DNA from: Vesta saturnalis
Lineage: Eukaryota; Arthropoda; Insecta; Coleoptera; Lampyridae
Direction of reading: 5' to 3'
Length of the DNA: 64,000 nt
Assembly (NCBI GenBank): GCA_036346205.1
Contig: JARFJB010002198.1
Coordinates: forward strand, 514,501-578,500
Shown here piece by piece: positions 20,298 to 33,704 of this stretch. A program made the position numbers and the translations under genes. Below the pieces are notes generated by a model. The model saw nothing but the letters and a program-made list of their open reading frames with translations. It did not search any database and was not told where the DNA came from. Position 1 is the first letter of the stretch; every line of letters starts with the position of its first letter.

Positions 20298-23200
20298 AGC
20301 CATATATCCCACCGATCTTCTAAAAGTTTGCTTAGGATGATCGCAAGTGCACAAAAATGTTACAAGTATATGTGGATAAATGTTTATGTCGTCTTTCTAG
20401 AAATCCAAGAGAAAATTGTATTTGAAGGGTGTCTGCCTGCGCCCCCCATAACTTTGAAACTGTCTTCTATGTTGTATACACCAAATTCTCATTTCCTTAG
20501 ATTCCTTCCACCGCGTAATCTAATAGGACATGTTTAGTAGGAGATTGGTAAAGAAACCAGTAACAATAGGTTACGAGGTAAATGAATTTAAAGCACTAAT
20601 TCACAAAATATGTAGACTTCTCTGATGCTGAAATCCAGCAGGGATGAGAAGATGTTTACGAAGCCCAGTATTCGGTTTTTATCAAGGATTCCTGAAACAG
20701 CTGAATACTTCAAAAATATAAAAACATCGTCATATATAACTTTAAATTATAACTTAGTTATATTTGAAAACATAATTATACTAGCAATTCTTTTTTTGTG
20801 ATATTATTAAATTAAACAAGAAGATATTTGTGCTAATTCATCTAAAACTTAGTTATGTTCTATGCAATTTTTTGATGCTACGTGTCAACTGGCTGCAAAA
20901 GTTCTTAAAATTTATTTTATTTGTTCAAATTTCATTATCTGAATAATGATCTACTTTGTAATAGAACCCTTTTTAAAGATAACTGTATTTTACATAAATT
21001 AATTTAATTAAGATTGAAGACATACACGGTAGGTATTTATATTTTTAGCACGCTGGTGGCCTTGGAATTTTTTTTCTGCCTATTATACTTTATCTGCGAT
21101 GCAAATTTAAACGTCTACCAGAGATAAATTGTTACTGTAGGCTTGACAATACTTTATTTTTTCACTGTGAACGTTTCACAATTTTCTTAAAAAAAAAGTT
21201 TGATTACATATTTTATTTCGTTTAACTTCCACTTTTTGAATTGGAAGGTCGTGTGTTGCACACCAGATATTTAAACAAACAACTATCGCAATGTACGTGA
21301 GAAATAGATTTTCTCGTGTTCAAGCGAACACGGTTCATTGTGACAGGTTTTCATTTTCAAAATTTGAGCATGTTTGATTGGTCGTAGCCCTTCTTAGTTT
21401 GTTGTGAAGTTCCACGTTTTTTTAGTGCTGGGTAATTCACATAGTCTTCCATCATTGAAAATTTAAATACTAATAAAGGGGTAGGTTACACATGCTCATG
21501 TTTTTGTACATTAATTTTAGTTACAGTGATTGATAAACTTCTAATCATTGATCAGAAACTTATTTTAGGAAAACTACTGTAGTAGGATGTAGATATTACG
21601 GGATTTGTTTATAAACGGCCTTACATCAAAGAAGTTTGTTATGTTAAATGATAGTGTAACATAGAAAATTTACGTGAACGTATTGTATGAAGCCAACCTC
21701 TTCAATACTTTGAACGCTTATGTGAAGCTTCGAAGAAAATGTAGTAAGGAATTAGGGAAATTAACCATGAGAATTGGTGCTTTAAGGTGATACAAATTGT
21801 GAAAATTGTACAGCTTAAAATTTGAATTGAATTTGATTTATAAATTTTAATGTTAAACCTTTTTGGTTTAAGACTTGTTGGAGTAATATTGGTAGCGACG
21901 ATTGAGCAGTCAATTTAAAATTTTATTCTGAGGATGTGGATGATTTAATTCGGAAATTTACAAATCAAGGAAATTGCTTGTATCCGCCATTTCCTTCTCC
22001 GAATAGATGTGTAAGAATATACAGGGGCGAAACGAAACGTTGTTTTAGTGCAAGGTAAAATATTATGTGATTTTTTTGTATTCGATGATGATGTTATTCA
22101 ATATTGATAAAATGTTCTTTTACTTTATTCTGTGAAAACTGGCTCCTATAGGTCTTATTGGTTTAATCTTATATTATATTTAATTAATATTGAGATAAAT
22201 TTAGTTAATTTAAGATGCCATTTTGAAGTCTATTGTTTAACAAAGAACGATTTAGGTGAGAAATTTAAGGTTGTTCAATGCTTTACAGAATTGAATTGAA
22301 AATAAAAATATGATTAAGAACAAAGTGCTTTTATAATAGTTAATCAGAAACAAAAAAGGAACCTGGCTTAATGAACGTTCATCTAGTCTAATAATAAACA
22401 TGTCAGTTTTTTTTAATGCGGTCGGGTTTAAGAATAATTTATGTATTTAATATGTACAGTAAAACCTTACGATAAACCTAAACAACTGTCATGAAGCTTT
22501 CTAACACACGTTTATAATGGTTCATTATTTACTATGATACCCTTTATAACAGCTATATTTGGACAAAACATACTAAGTTCAGTAAACACCAACTTATGAA
22601 AGCTGCTCTACTTCTGGAGCACCTAAAAATAAATTTTTTAATGAATCTTTTATGACGTAAAACCACCCAGTTCGGCTTAACACAGCACAGACTTGAATAT
22701 TTCATATCAACTCCAAAAAAGTGCTTTCTTAAAATTTTACTGTTTCTAATGTGAAGTCATGGTACATTATCATTAAGAAATAACAGAAAAGCAAAAAAAT
22801 TCACTCATGTTAAATGAGCTAGATCAAACACTCACTGTCGTGGTAAAATGAATGTTGGATTACTGTTAGGTGATCATACATTTTTATATTACATGTAATA
22901 GAAGACAATTCAACAACCAAATAGATAGGTGTGAATTAACCATACTCACTAATATCTTATATATGATGGTGATTAAAGCTTCATTATTAATTCTCAACCG
23001 TAGTCTTCATTATATTTCTACTAAGAACACTGTTATTTAAATAGTAATCATAATTGTAATATTTCTTTTGTGAAAAAGCTGTTTAATTATTAAGTGCAAC
23101 ATAAAGTCATGAGGAAATGCAAATTTATGCACGAGTATATACTATAATTGCGCGTATATGCCTTGTAGTCGTAATTATGGATTACAAAAGTAGTCAAACA

Positions 23201-24599
23201 TAATCAATTTTACTATTAACTTGCAATATGAGAGATTAATCTTAATAAACAAAAATCATAACTTGCTAATGTTAAGAAAAAAATCTAGAAACAGGATTAT
23301 AATATGAAATGTGTGAATTATCAATGCTGAGAGAGATTTCGCATATGTATGTTAATGAACATATGGGTATCATGAAGCACAACAAAATTGATGCAATAAT
23401 TTATTATATTTTATCTAATTATTACAAAATATGCAAGTTAAAACGGATCTCTGAAAGAAAATGGGGATCTTTCAGGATTACTTTCAGGAAGTGAAGACGC
23501 GTTTTCTGTACATATATATTCTCTAGTATGCCATATAAATCCGGATATTTTACGGTAAAGCAGGCGACAAATCAAGCTAACAGGACTGTTAAATGGAATG
23601 ACTAGGTTTTACAGCGCCTTTATGACAAAACCCATTCTAATTACTAACTGTACTTCCGTTTTCCACTTACTCTTTATGGTTGTTGACTTCTATGAGCAAA
23701 GCCTAAAGCTATGCAACCAAAACTATTTTGTACTTAAAATTTGTTCGCATTATTGTCTCCTATTACGTATTTGGTGCACCACATCAAATACACTTACCCG
23801 GAAATTATGTAAAGCTGAAAGTTACTGCTCTATTCTACCTGTTATGTTTGTAGTTCCGTTTTTACTTTTCGTCCATTGAGCTTAGAAACTTTCCGGTATT
23901 ACTGAACACAGTATTAATCTGCTTATATTGTTTTACAACTGTTCTGCCTTGTTCTAGGATAATGGTGTATAAAATAAACATATTCCCTAGTGAATTGAGA
24001 TGACTCCAATAGTAAATTTTTTGTGATATTAAACTTCTTAAGATATTTTGTTATTGTAACTGTCAGTTTGTTTACGTTACACATTTTATATGACTTGTGA
24101 AATAAAGTATACATGTTTCCCTTAACCTATTTCTTGAATATGGTGCTATATTTAGTGCGACTTTATTACATTCGATTTGAATCGCCCGTTTTAACCTCTA
24201 CAGTATATATAAAATAAGTGTAAATGGTGTAAAAAGAATTGCATCAGCTGGATCTACGGAAATCAAAAAAATTTCGAATATGCATTATATAATTTGACTG
24301 TGTACTATTTTGGCAAAAAATACTGTAAAACATGAAATACGTCACGCTCTTGCTTGTGTATATTCTAACGTGAACAAAATTAAACCGCTGAATCCAATTA
24401 ACGTATTATAATTGTTAAACATGTTCAAATTGATGTGAATCAACTACCATCACGTGTAGTTTTACACTTTGATATAGAAGTATTATGTTGTGATTGTCCT
24501 ATACATTTCCGTAAATTTCTTGAAAAAGACTGGGTAATAACATTTATGGTAAGTACATCTTGTCCATTTTGTAAAAGCATATATTTTTATATATTTTTG
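20298..24599. other. AT-rich DNA, no gene seen
   Basis: About 4.3 kb read on both strands shows no recognisable domain, element end or RNA. Open frames up to 93 aa (for example 23598-23879) have no recognisable content. Confidence 0.5.
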
Positions 24600-27557
24600 T
24601 GTAAGCGCAAGTGTAAGTGTAAGTGTAAGTGTAAGTGTAAGTGTAAGTGTAAGTGTAAGTGTAAGTGTAAGTGTAAGTGTAAGTGTAAGTGTAAGTGTAA
24701 GTGTAAGTGTAAGTGTAAGTGTAAGTGTAAGTGTAAGTGTAGAGTGTAGTAGTGTAAGTGTAAGTGTAATGTAAGATGTAGTGTAGTGTGTAAGTGTAAG
24801 TAAGTGTAAGTGTAAGTGTAAGTGTAAGTGTAAGTGTAAGTGTGTAAGTGTAAGTGTAAGTGTAAGGTGTAAGTGTAAGTGTAAGTGTAAGTGTATGTAG
24901 TGATGTGTAGTGTAAGTGTATGTAAGTGTATGTGTAATGTAGTGTAAGTGTGAGTGTATGTAAGTGTAGTGTAAGTGTAAGTGTAAGTGTAAGTGTAGTG
25001 TAAGTGTAAGTGTAAGTGTAAGTGTAAGTGTAGTGTAAGTGTGATGTAATGTAAGTGTAAGTGTAAGTGTAAGTGTAAGTGTAATGTGTAGTGTAAGTGT
25101 TGTAAGTGTAATGTGTAAGTGTAGTGTATGTGTGTGTGTTGTGTATAGTGTAGTGTAGGTGTAAGTGTAGGTGTAAGTGTGTGTAGTGATGTAGTGTGTG
25201 TAGTGTGGCGTAAGCGTAAGTGTAAGGCGTAAGGTAGTGGTAGTGGATAGTGTATAGGTGTGGTGTAAGTGTAAGTGTAATGTAGTGTAAGTGTAAGTGT
25301 AAGTGTAAGTGTAAGTGTAAGTGTAAGTGTAGAGTGTAGTGTAAGTGTAAGTGTAGTAAGGTGTAAGTGTAAGTGTAAGTGTAAGTGTAAGTGTAAGTGT
25401 AAGTGTAGTGTAAGTGTAAGTGTAAGTGTAAGTGTAAGTGTAGTGTAAGTGTAAGTGTAAGTGTAAGTGTAAGTGTGTAAGTGTAAGTGTAAGTGTAAGT
25501 GTAAGGTGTTGTAGGTGTAAGTGATGTAAGTGTAAGTGTAAGTAAGGTGTGTAAGTGTAAGTGTGTAGTGAAGTAGTGTATGTGTAAGGTGTAGTATAGT
25601 GTTGTAAGATGAGTGTAAGTAGTAGTGTAGGTGGTATAGTGAGTGTAAGGAGTGGTGAAGAGGTGTAAGTAGGTAAGTGTATAGGTGTAAGTGTAATGGT
25701 AGGTAAGTGTAAGTGTAGTGTATAGTGTAAGTGTAAGGTGTAAGGTGTGTAAGTGTAAGTGAGTGTAGTGTAAGTAGTGAGTGTTGTAAGTGTAAGTGTG
25801 TAAGTGTAAGTGTAAGTGTGAAGTGTAGTAAGTGTAAGTGTAAGTGTAAGTGTAAGTGTAAGTGTAAGGGAGTATGTAAGTGTAGTAGGTGTAAGTGTAA
25901 GTGTAAGTGTAAGTGTAAGGTGTAAGTGTAAGTAGTTGAAGTGTAGTGTAAGTGTAAGTGTAAGTGTAAGTGTAATGATGTAAGTAGTGTAGTGTAGTAT
26001 GTGTGTATAGTGTAAGTGTAGTGTGGTTGTTGTAGTGTATGTGTGTGTGTGTGTGTGTGTAGCGTAAGCGTGAGTCGTAAGCGTAAGCATGGTATGGTAT
26101 GGGTATGGTGTATGGGTGTAAGATGTAAGTGTAAGTGTAAGTGTAAGTGTGGTAAGTGTAAGTGTATGTAAGTGTAAGTGTAAGTGTAAGTGTAGAGTAG
26201 TAGTGTAAAGTAGTAAGTGTAGTAAGTGTAAGTGTAAGTGTAGTGTAAGTGTAAGTGTATGTAGTGTAAGTGTAGTGTAAGTGTAGTGTAGTGTAAGTGT
26301 AAGTGTGATGTAGTGTAAGTGTAGTGTAGTGTAAGTGTAGTGTATGCAGGTGTAGGTGTATGGTGAGTGGTGAATGGTGAAGTATATGAGTAGTAGGTGT
26401 AAGTGTAAGTGAGTATGAATGGTGAAGTAGTAAGTAGTATGCATAGGTGAAGTGATGTGTATAGTGAAGTGTAAGTGATGAAGTGAAGTGAAGATGAAGT
26501 GCAAGTGAAGTGAAGTGAGTGTAGTGATGTGATGTGTAGTGAGTGAAGTGTAAGTGAAGTGTATGTGTAGTGGTATGGTATGTGTAAGTGTAAGGTAATG
26601 CAGTAAGGTAAGTATAGGTATAGGTATGTAGGTGTAGGTGTAAGTGTAAGTGTAAGTGTAAGTGTAAGTGTAAGTGTAAGTGTAAGTGTAAGTGTAAGTG
26701 TAAGTGTAAGGTGTAAGTGTAAGTGTAAGTGTAGTGTAAGTGTAAGTGTAAGTGTAAGTGTAAGTGTAAGTGTAAGTGTAAGTGTAAGTGTAAGTGTAAG
26801 TGTAGTGTAAGTGGAAGTTGCAAGTGCAAGTGCAAGTGCAAGTGCAAGTGTGCAAGTGCAGTGCAGTGCAAGTGCAAGTGCAAGTGCAAGTGCAAGTGCA
26901 AGTGCAAGTGCAAGTGCAAGTGCAAGTGCATAAGTGCAAGTGCAAGTGCAAGTGCAAGTGCAAGTGCAAGTGCAAGTGCAAGTGCAAGTGCAAGTGCAAG
27001 TGCAAGTGCAGTGCAAGTGAAGTGCAGTGCAAGTGCAAGTGCATGAAAGTGCAAGTGCAGTGCATGCAAGTGCAGTGCAAGTGCAAGTGCAAGTAGGCAA
27101 GTGCAAGGTGCAAGTGCAGTGCAAGTGCAAGTGCAGTGAAGTGCAGTGCAAGTGCAAGTGCAAGTGCAAGTGCAAGTGCAAGTGCAAGTGCAAGTGCAAG
27201 TGCAAGTAGTGCAAGTGCAAGTGCAAGTGCAAGTGCAATGCAAGTGCAAGTGCAAGTGCAAGTGCAAGTGCAAGTGCAAGTGCAAGTGCAAGTGCAAGTG
27301 TCAAGTGTCAAGTGTAGTTGTAAGTGTAGTGAAGTGTAAGTGTAAGTATAAGTATAAGTATAAGTATAAGTATAAGTATAAGTATAAGTATAAGTATAAG
27401 TATAAGTATAAGTATAAGTATAAGTATAAGTATAAGTATATGTATAAGTATAAGTATAAGTATAAGTATAAGTATAAGTATAAGTATACATATAAGTAAG
27501 TGTAAGTGCGAGTACAAGTGCAGCTGTATGTGCAAGAGCAAGTGTAAGTGTGTAAGT
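24600..27557. repeat. 3-kb variant hexamer array (GTAAGT / GCAAGT / ATAAGT)
   Basis: Nearly 3 kb of tandem hexamers in blocks. Pure TGTAAG at about 24608-24740 gives way to mixed and degenerate TGTAAG with deletions (24740-26635), then pure TGTAAG again (26636-26812), then TGCAAG (about 26820-27300), then TATAAG (about 27342-27500), with a short mixed tail. The degenerate section contains TGTG runs and GCGTAAGCG islands that recur (about 25205 and 26060), pointing to internal duplication. On the minus strand the unit lacks stop codons, giving fake open frames of about 900-1000 residues of T, Y, L and H. Each plus-strand unit contains GTAAGT, the 5' splice-site consensus. Confidence 0.95.
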
Positions 27558-28990
27558 CTAAAATTCTTGCTTAGACATATTTATATTAAGTAACAGATTT
27601 TGTTTCGCTGAATATCTTAGTCGTTTGGTAGGTTTTTGCAATCCTACTGGAGGTTTTATTGAGAAAAGTATTTACATTAGGGAGGTAAATTACTTAACGA
27701 TAATTAATCAAGATTGAGTATAATAGATATACTAGTAGATTAGGATTTTTTAAATTAATGGGGTTCAAATACTGGTTCAGATCATCAAGAGCACTGGAGA
27801 TGTCGCATACTGAGGGTCTTTAATGCAGAGAATTGCTCGTAGTAAACACTCTACATTTACCTCTAGACCGGCGGTTGAAATAAAATTCGATTTTAATTAT
27901 TTGTGTGATAAAAAATTAGGCGACAAACGGAATTTTAAGTTAAGTAAATATTTGTAATTTTACTTCTGGGGCGGAATTTTGTCAACATTTCATGATAGAA
28001 AATAACTGTCGGGATCTGGACAACGCCCTTCACCTCAAATGTTAGTATATTTCACCGAGCGTAGTTAACCCTATGTTCTTGATGGACGTAACGTACTGTA
28101 TACTGTCGTCAATAATGATATTAGACTATAAAATGAATAATCATGATCATTTAAAGAATTTTTTTACTGTGAAGTTAAATAAATGGGAAGAAATTGTACG
28201 CACGGTGGTGAAATAGAGAGCGCATTAATTATCGCTACAAATTAAAGCATTTGAATGTAGAGCTGAGTAATGTACCCATTTAAAGTAATTATATGGTATA
28301 TTTAAAGTTATAATTAAAGCTTTGTCGGTGAATTTAAAATTTTCAAATAAATAAAACAGTTGCAAGTAATTGAAGAAAGTTTTCATATACCGTGGAGTAA
28401 TGTGTTAAACAATTCAGAAGAATTATATTTACATGTCAATTGTTCAATGGAGTTGAAGGGCAAACGTTGAGATTTAAGGAATTAAGCTTATTCATAGAAG
28501 TAATATTGACAATTGTTTGAATATCACATTAGATGAATTTTATAATCGAAACGACATTATAATCTCAATTCTGTAGTTTTCATATGAAGCAGAAGGCTGC
28601 ATGGTTAGTATTTTAGAATATATGGGTTAATAATTTTACATACTTCAGACCTTCAATCAATAGCACCGACTTTTACAAAAGGAATTGATTGTAATGTACA
28701 GAGAATGTAACGGAAATTATGAAATTGCGAGAATAGTTTCTGTTACGGTCTAAATTGAAATTATTAGAACTGTATTAAGTTTCAATTTGTTACAGTGAAT
28801 GATTGATTTTTACTGAAGTATATGCAAAAACGTTTGCTAGAGTAATGATTTTAAATAAAATCGAAAGTTTTCGTTTACGTTAAGGTATGACAAAGGCAAG
28901 AATTATATAGATAGAATGAACAATAAACATCATTTGTAATATATCGAAAATAATTAAGGATATGTGAATTATATAAGATTAAAATAATTA
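27558..28990. other. AT-rich DNA, no gene seen
   Basis: No coding or repeat structure recognised between the hexamer array and the LINE. Confidence 0.5.
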
Positions 28991-29020
28991 AGCAGGGAAT
29001 AGATTTAAGATGACGGTTTT

Positions 29021-29975
29021 GTTAGCAACATCCGTGGTATCAGGTCTAATCTTAATGCTATTCACCAACATCTTGAACAATTACAACCTGATATATTGTT
29101 TCTATCTGAAACACAAGTCTCTTCTGAAAGCTCCGAGTCACCCGACTTGCAATTTCCTCAATACCATCTTCACTCTAACTTTCGATATAAAGGAGGCGTA
29201 TGTGCGTACATCAAGGACAGAATTGCTTGCAAGAGGGTTTCTTCCTTAGAAAATTAAAATTTTGACGTGATTTGGTTTAAACATTCTGGTCTTAATTTTG
29301 TGAAATTCTACTGCTGCATTTATAGGTCTCCTAATGACAGCAACATTCAAGACTTCTTCGATTACCTTAGTATGAAAGTTGACTATCTCCTGTCTCAGTT
29401 TTCATCTTGCGATATCCCATTTGTAGGCGATTTCAACGTTCATAACTCTAATTGGCGTCAATTTTCATCTACTACAAATCCCGCTGGTCATAGTGCAGAA
29501 ACATTTGCTATTTCATGTGATCTTACACAAATGATTTCTGGACCAACAAGAATCCCTGATAATCCTAACCATACTCCACATCTTCTAGATCTCTTTCTTA
29601 CATCAAACCCTCTTGTTTATAAAACTTCCGTTCTTTCGCCTTTAGGTCTTTCCGACCATTGTCTAATAAAAATCATTTCTACTGTACCTAATTCCACTGT
29701 TGTTCGCAAAACCGATAGAACCTTGTGGTATTTTAAGTCAGCTCGAAGGAGTGATTTACGGGATTTCTTTGCAACCTTTCCATGGCGTGAATATTGTTTT
29801 AAGTCGTCCTCTTCTTCGGACATCGCTCTTTCAGTATCTAAAGTCATCCTCATGGGAATGGAGTTATACATTCCGAAAAAACAGTACCGTGTAGGTCATT
29901 CACGTTCCCAACCCTGGTTCAATAAGGCTTGTTCTGATGCAATATCTTTAAAAAATAAATGTTACATTAAATGAA
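29021..29975 (+). pseudogene. LINE endonuclease domain (APE type), broken
   Basis: The apurinic-type endonuclease nicks target DNA to prime reverse transcription. Conserved motifs remain: N in NIRGIRSN, E in LSETQVSS, the YRSPN segment, D and N in VGDFNVHNSNW, and D and H in GLSDHCLI (near 29655). A frame change near 29250, after KGGVCAYIKDRIACKRVSS, separates the first 75 codons from the 235-aa frame at 29267-29974. A stop at 29972-29974 then ends the linker toward the reverse transcriptase. Confidence 0.85.
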
Positions 29976-31884
29976 AATCTAATAAATCGGTTGACAGTCA
30001 TGTAGAATACGTTGGTGCTAGAAATATCTGCAGAAGTGTCATCACTAAAACTAAAAAGTTGTTCGAACAACGAAAATGCAATGAACTAGCTACATCTCCT
30101 TTAGGCAGTCGTAAATTTTGGTCTTTAGCAAAAGCCATTAGTAAAAACTTTCGAACATCTTCATTTCCTGACATCTATTGACGGATCGGTAGTTGCTGAT
30201 TCTGTAGACAAAGCCAACGTTTTTGTGGATTTGTTTGCATCAAACTCGTGTCTCAATGATTCTGGAAAAGATGTGCCCCTAGCCAACTCTTCTTCATACG
30301 TTATGAAACCAATTCATTTTCGGTACAAGCTCTTGGAATCGATCATCAGTAGGCTTGATCTCAATAAGGCGACTGGCCCAGACGGTATCCCAGCTATTGT
30401 CTCAAAGAAATGTTCCTCCGAACTAGTACCAGTCCTATCTAAGCTCTATACGATCTCTATATCTTCTGGGGAATTCCCTTCATCATGGAAGTTAGCAAAT
30501 GTTCAACCTATTCCCAAAAAAGGTGATAAGACCGATCCCTCAAATTACAGACCAATTGCCATCACTTCCATTTTGTCTAAAATCATGGAAAAAGCCATCA
30601 ATCAGCAACTGCTCACGTTCCTTGAAACTAACAAACTCCTTAGTGACCACCAATATGGGTTTAGGCAAAGTCGTTTAACAGGCGATCTTCTTTCATATGT
30701 GACCCAAGCTTGGAACAATGCAGTAGAGCAGTCCGGTGAAACAGTTGTAGTCGCTTTAGATATAGGCATTTGACAAAGTTTGGCATAAGTGTTTACTTGC
30801 CAAACTCACCTCGTTTGGGTTAAATGATACGCTCATCAACTGGGTTTCTAGTTTCCTTGATAAAAGACGAATACGTGCCGTAGTTGATGGCTTTTTTTCA
30901 AAAGAAGTTAGCATTAACGCGGGCGTACCACAGGGATCCGTTATAGCGCCTGCACTTTTTCTGCTGTACCTTATTTCTTCAACAACTAACCCCATCCATT
31001 GCTTTGCTGACGATAGCACTCTTCACTGTAGTTCATCTCAGTCTACTCATAGTGATAATACACCTATGTCAAATCAAGAAATTAAAGCTGAAATGGCAAA
31101 TTCAATCAACAAAGACATTCAACGTATTCTCGAATGGGGAAGCAATAATCTAGTTAAATTTAATGCTAACAAAACTCAGTGTTGCCTTATGTCCGCCAAA
31201 AAAGATCGATCATTTCCTGTTGTAAGTATGAATGGCTCAGTTCTTAAGTTTTCAGACTCTATTACTCTGTTGGGTATAACTGTATCTTCAAATCTCTCAG
31301 GGGTTGACCATCTTCTGTCAGCTACCAAAACAGCTGCTCGTAAAATAGGCTTTTTGTACAGATCTAATCATTACTTTACCTCTCGACAACTCCTTCTGCT
31401 GTATAAGGCCCAAATTCGCCCTCATCTGGCATATAATTCTCACCTTTGGGTTAGTGCTCCCCAATACGCTCTCGATATCGTTGATCGTATTCAAAAGAGA
31501 GCGATTAGGCTTATAAATGACCCGTCCTTAACTTCTCACATACAGTCCCTTGAGCATAGAAGGATGGTTTCAGTTCTTTCTTTGTATTATCGTTATTACA
31601 ACGGCTATTGTTCTGGTGAATTACATTCTTTGATACCATCTCCGGCTATCTTTGCGAGAAACACTCAGTTCGCTCATTCACGTCATCAGTATGCAGTACA
31701 AATCTCCACTTGTCGTACCAAACGGGCGCAATCCACATTTTTCTACACGGCTTCTAAACTCTGGAATGATCTCCCTAGTTCCTGTTTTCCTCTCACTTAT
31801 GATATGAGAAATTTTAAGGTAGCTGTTTATAGGCATCTATTGGCAATTCATTATCCCTCTATCCATCCTCCTAAGTGTTCCTGA
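29976..31884 (+). pseudogene. LINE reverse transcriptase, broken
   Basis: The reverse transcriptase copies the element's RNA into DNA at the nick. Recognisable blocks in order are LNKATGPDGIPA, PIPKKGDKTDPSNYRPIAIT, DHQYGFRQSR, AFDKVWHKCLLAKL, GVPQGSVIAPALF and the catalytic FADD (31003-31014), then a thumb and C-terminal region in a 272-aa frame (31066-31884) ending HPPKCS. Frame changes occur near 30176 and 30765, and a further shift lies between the GVPQGS block and the FADD-containing frame. The FADD box and GPDGIP block place it with Jockey/CR1-like LINEs; I cannot resolve the clade by eye. Confidence 0.9.
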
Positions 31885-31938
31885 GTGCTTTCGCACGATA
31901 GGCCTTATTTAGCCTGTTCAGGTCCACAAAAAAAAAAG

Positions 31939-32460
31939 TATAAAATTATATTAATTACAGTTTGATTATTTTGAGTGGATTTTCTAATTTAATAACGTTT
32001 TATATTGAAGGATGTGTTACACGTCCAAACCGCACAAGGCGTTGGGCAGGCTTACCGAATTAAGCGGGTTGCCAAGCCAGGTACAGTAGAAATGTGCGGG
32101 GTCGATATAGAGAGTAAAATGATTGAAAGGTAGTTTCGAACACCTTACACTTACCATAAATCTACAACTCACAATGCTCAGTCCAGGAAAAATTGTTTCT
32201 AGGCGCCACCAAAACCTTGAATTTTTCTAAAACAAATAGTCTTAGGCGGGATGTGAAATTAATCCTATTTGACTGTGGAAGACGGGATTGTATCATACTC
32301 AGTAAAACCATTCACAACTCAAATTCAATCACACTCCAAAAGAAGTTTATCCAAAAGCTTAACAACATTTTGAAATACACGGGCCGTCGTAAACTTATTG
32401 ATCACACGCTGTAGATATATAAGAAAATCCAAGTTGCAAACGATAATTGAATGCTTTTTA
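31939..32460. other. Sequence downstream of the LINE, one unrecognised frame
   Basis: A 73-aa plus frame at 32193-32414 (ending KLNNILKYTGRRKLIDHTL) has coding-like composition but no family I recognise. The stretch around 32040 (GGCAGGCTTACCGAATTAAG) is GC-balanced and might belong to an older repeat. Confidence 0.25.
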
Positions 32461-32471
32461 AGTATCCCTAG

Positions 32472-32497
32472 TATACACACACACACATATATATATA
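32472..32497. repeat. Compound (AC)n(AT)n microsatellite
   Basis: A short run of CACACACACACA passes into TATATATATATA. Confidence 0.8.
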
Positions 32498-32954
32498 GAG
32501 TCACGGCAAAATCTTTTCCGTTGTGGGGGTGAAATTGTTAGAGAGAGACAAACTTAACATACCAACTTCCATAATAACCCTGATAATTACAAATGATATA
32601 TCTATGTTAGTGAAATACACGTTGTTGGGTTGTTAGAACTGCCGAATAAATTACAATGTTGTCAGCTCTTCTGTTTACACATAACTTCTAATTTTGACGT
32701 TTTCCACATTTTGAGATTTTCGATTCGTGTGGCTTGCATTGTTCAAAATGTTACAATTGATTAATCATCGCAAAATGATCTAAGAACTGTTAAAAGTATT
32801 GTTACTTTGTTGAGAACGAGTATTTCCATCAAAAACTAATTTTCAAAATAAATGTAAACAATATAACCTAAGTATTATGTTGACGTCGAATTTCATACGT
32901 TTGGAAACAATGTCAAGCGCTGACGTTTATCCCCACATTGAAAAGAGTTTGCCG

Positions 32955-32955
<1 letters not shown>
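32498..32955. other. AT-rich DNA, no gene seen
   Basis: No recognisable feature before the AT array. Confidence 0.4.

Positions 32956-33025
<70 letters not shown>
32956..33025. repeat. (TA)n microsatellite, left of Helitron
   Basis: An uninterrupted 70-bp TA run. The Helitron begins immediately after it, and the TA run resumes at 33705. Confidence 0.95.
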
Positions 33026-33028
<3 letters not shown>

Positions 33029-33701
33029 AATATATAAAATGAATCGCCAAATGTGTTGCTAAGCGCAAAACTCGAGAACGGTTGGACCAATTCTGCCAAT
33101 TTTTTTTTTCGAGTAATGGTTGAAGTCTGAGGAACGTTTTTATGAAGAGAAAAATTGGTAAAATCTCGCGGACATGAAACAAAATTGACGTAATGGTGTA
33201 TCCAGTTTCAGTAACCATTTACTATAACGAGAGTTGTAATATCTAATGAACTGTGAATACACCAAATTGGTTAAATGTTCAGTTAATGCAGCAGTCTTTG
33301 TGTGAAGTACCACAACAAAGAAATCAAGTTAGACTCAAATCAAGTTAGAGAGCAGTTTAACTTTAACTTTAGGTTATTGATTAGTAATTTTTGTAGCAAT
33401 CTTAATAGGTAATCTGTGTATATCACATTCAAAGTCCTGACTGACTGATGTATCAACGCACAGTCTAAACCTCTTGTACTACAGACTTGACAGAGGGTGT
33501 GTTTTTTTGAAGTGTAGGTATCCACTAAGAAAGGGGTTTTTCGAAATTCCACCCCTAATGGAGTGAAATGACGGGTTGAGTTTTTTTTAACTTTTTTATT
33601 CCATGGGTCGATTGACTCGAATAATTATGAGACACGTATATTACAAAATTTAAATATCCCCCTCCCCATTCTGAGATCGCATCAGCGCGACGGTACGGCT
33701 A

Positions 33702-33702
<1 letters not shown>
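33026..33702 (+). mobile_element. Non-autonomous Helitron, 677 bp
   Basis: It begins with the 5' TC end in TCTAATATATAAAATGAATC, followed by the words TGTTGCTAAGCGCAAAACTC and GAGAACGGTTGGACC that I know from insect Helitron 5' regions. It ends in CTAG (33699-33702) after ACGGTACGG, with a short hairpin (TCGC...GCGA, 33677-33690) just upstream, as Helitrons require. It lies between A (33025) and T (33703) with no target duplication, the expected AT insertion site. It encodes no Rep/helicase, so it would depend on a partner in trans. Open frames across it are chance. Confidence 0.8.

Positions 33703-33704
<2 letters not shown>

Larger units (their letters stand above)
29008..31938 (+). mobile_element. 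5'-truncated non-LTR retrotransposon (Jockey/CR1-like)
   Basis: A plus-strand LINE starts within its endonuclease domain (NIRGIRSNLNAIHQHLE at about 29025) and ends with a short A-run after GGTCCAC at about 31928-31938. ORF1 is absent, as expected for 5' truncation during target-primed reverse transcription. The coding region is interrupted by several frameshifts, and I could not define a target-site duplication. Confidence 0.85.

Noticed and set aside
24483..27491. About 1,000-codon minus-strand open frames
   Set aside because: They run through the hexamer array and encode only T, Y, L, H, A and C. The repeat unit has no stop on that strand, so length is not evidence of coding.
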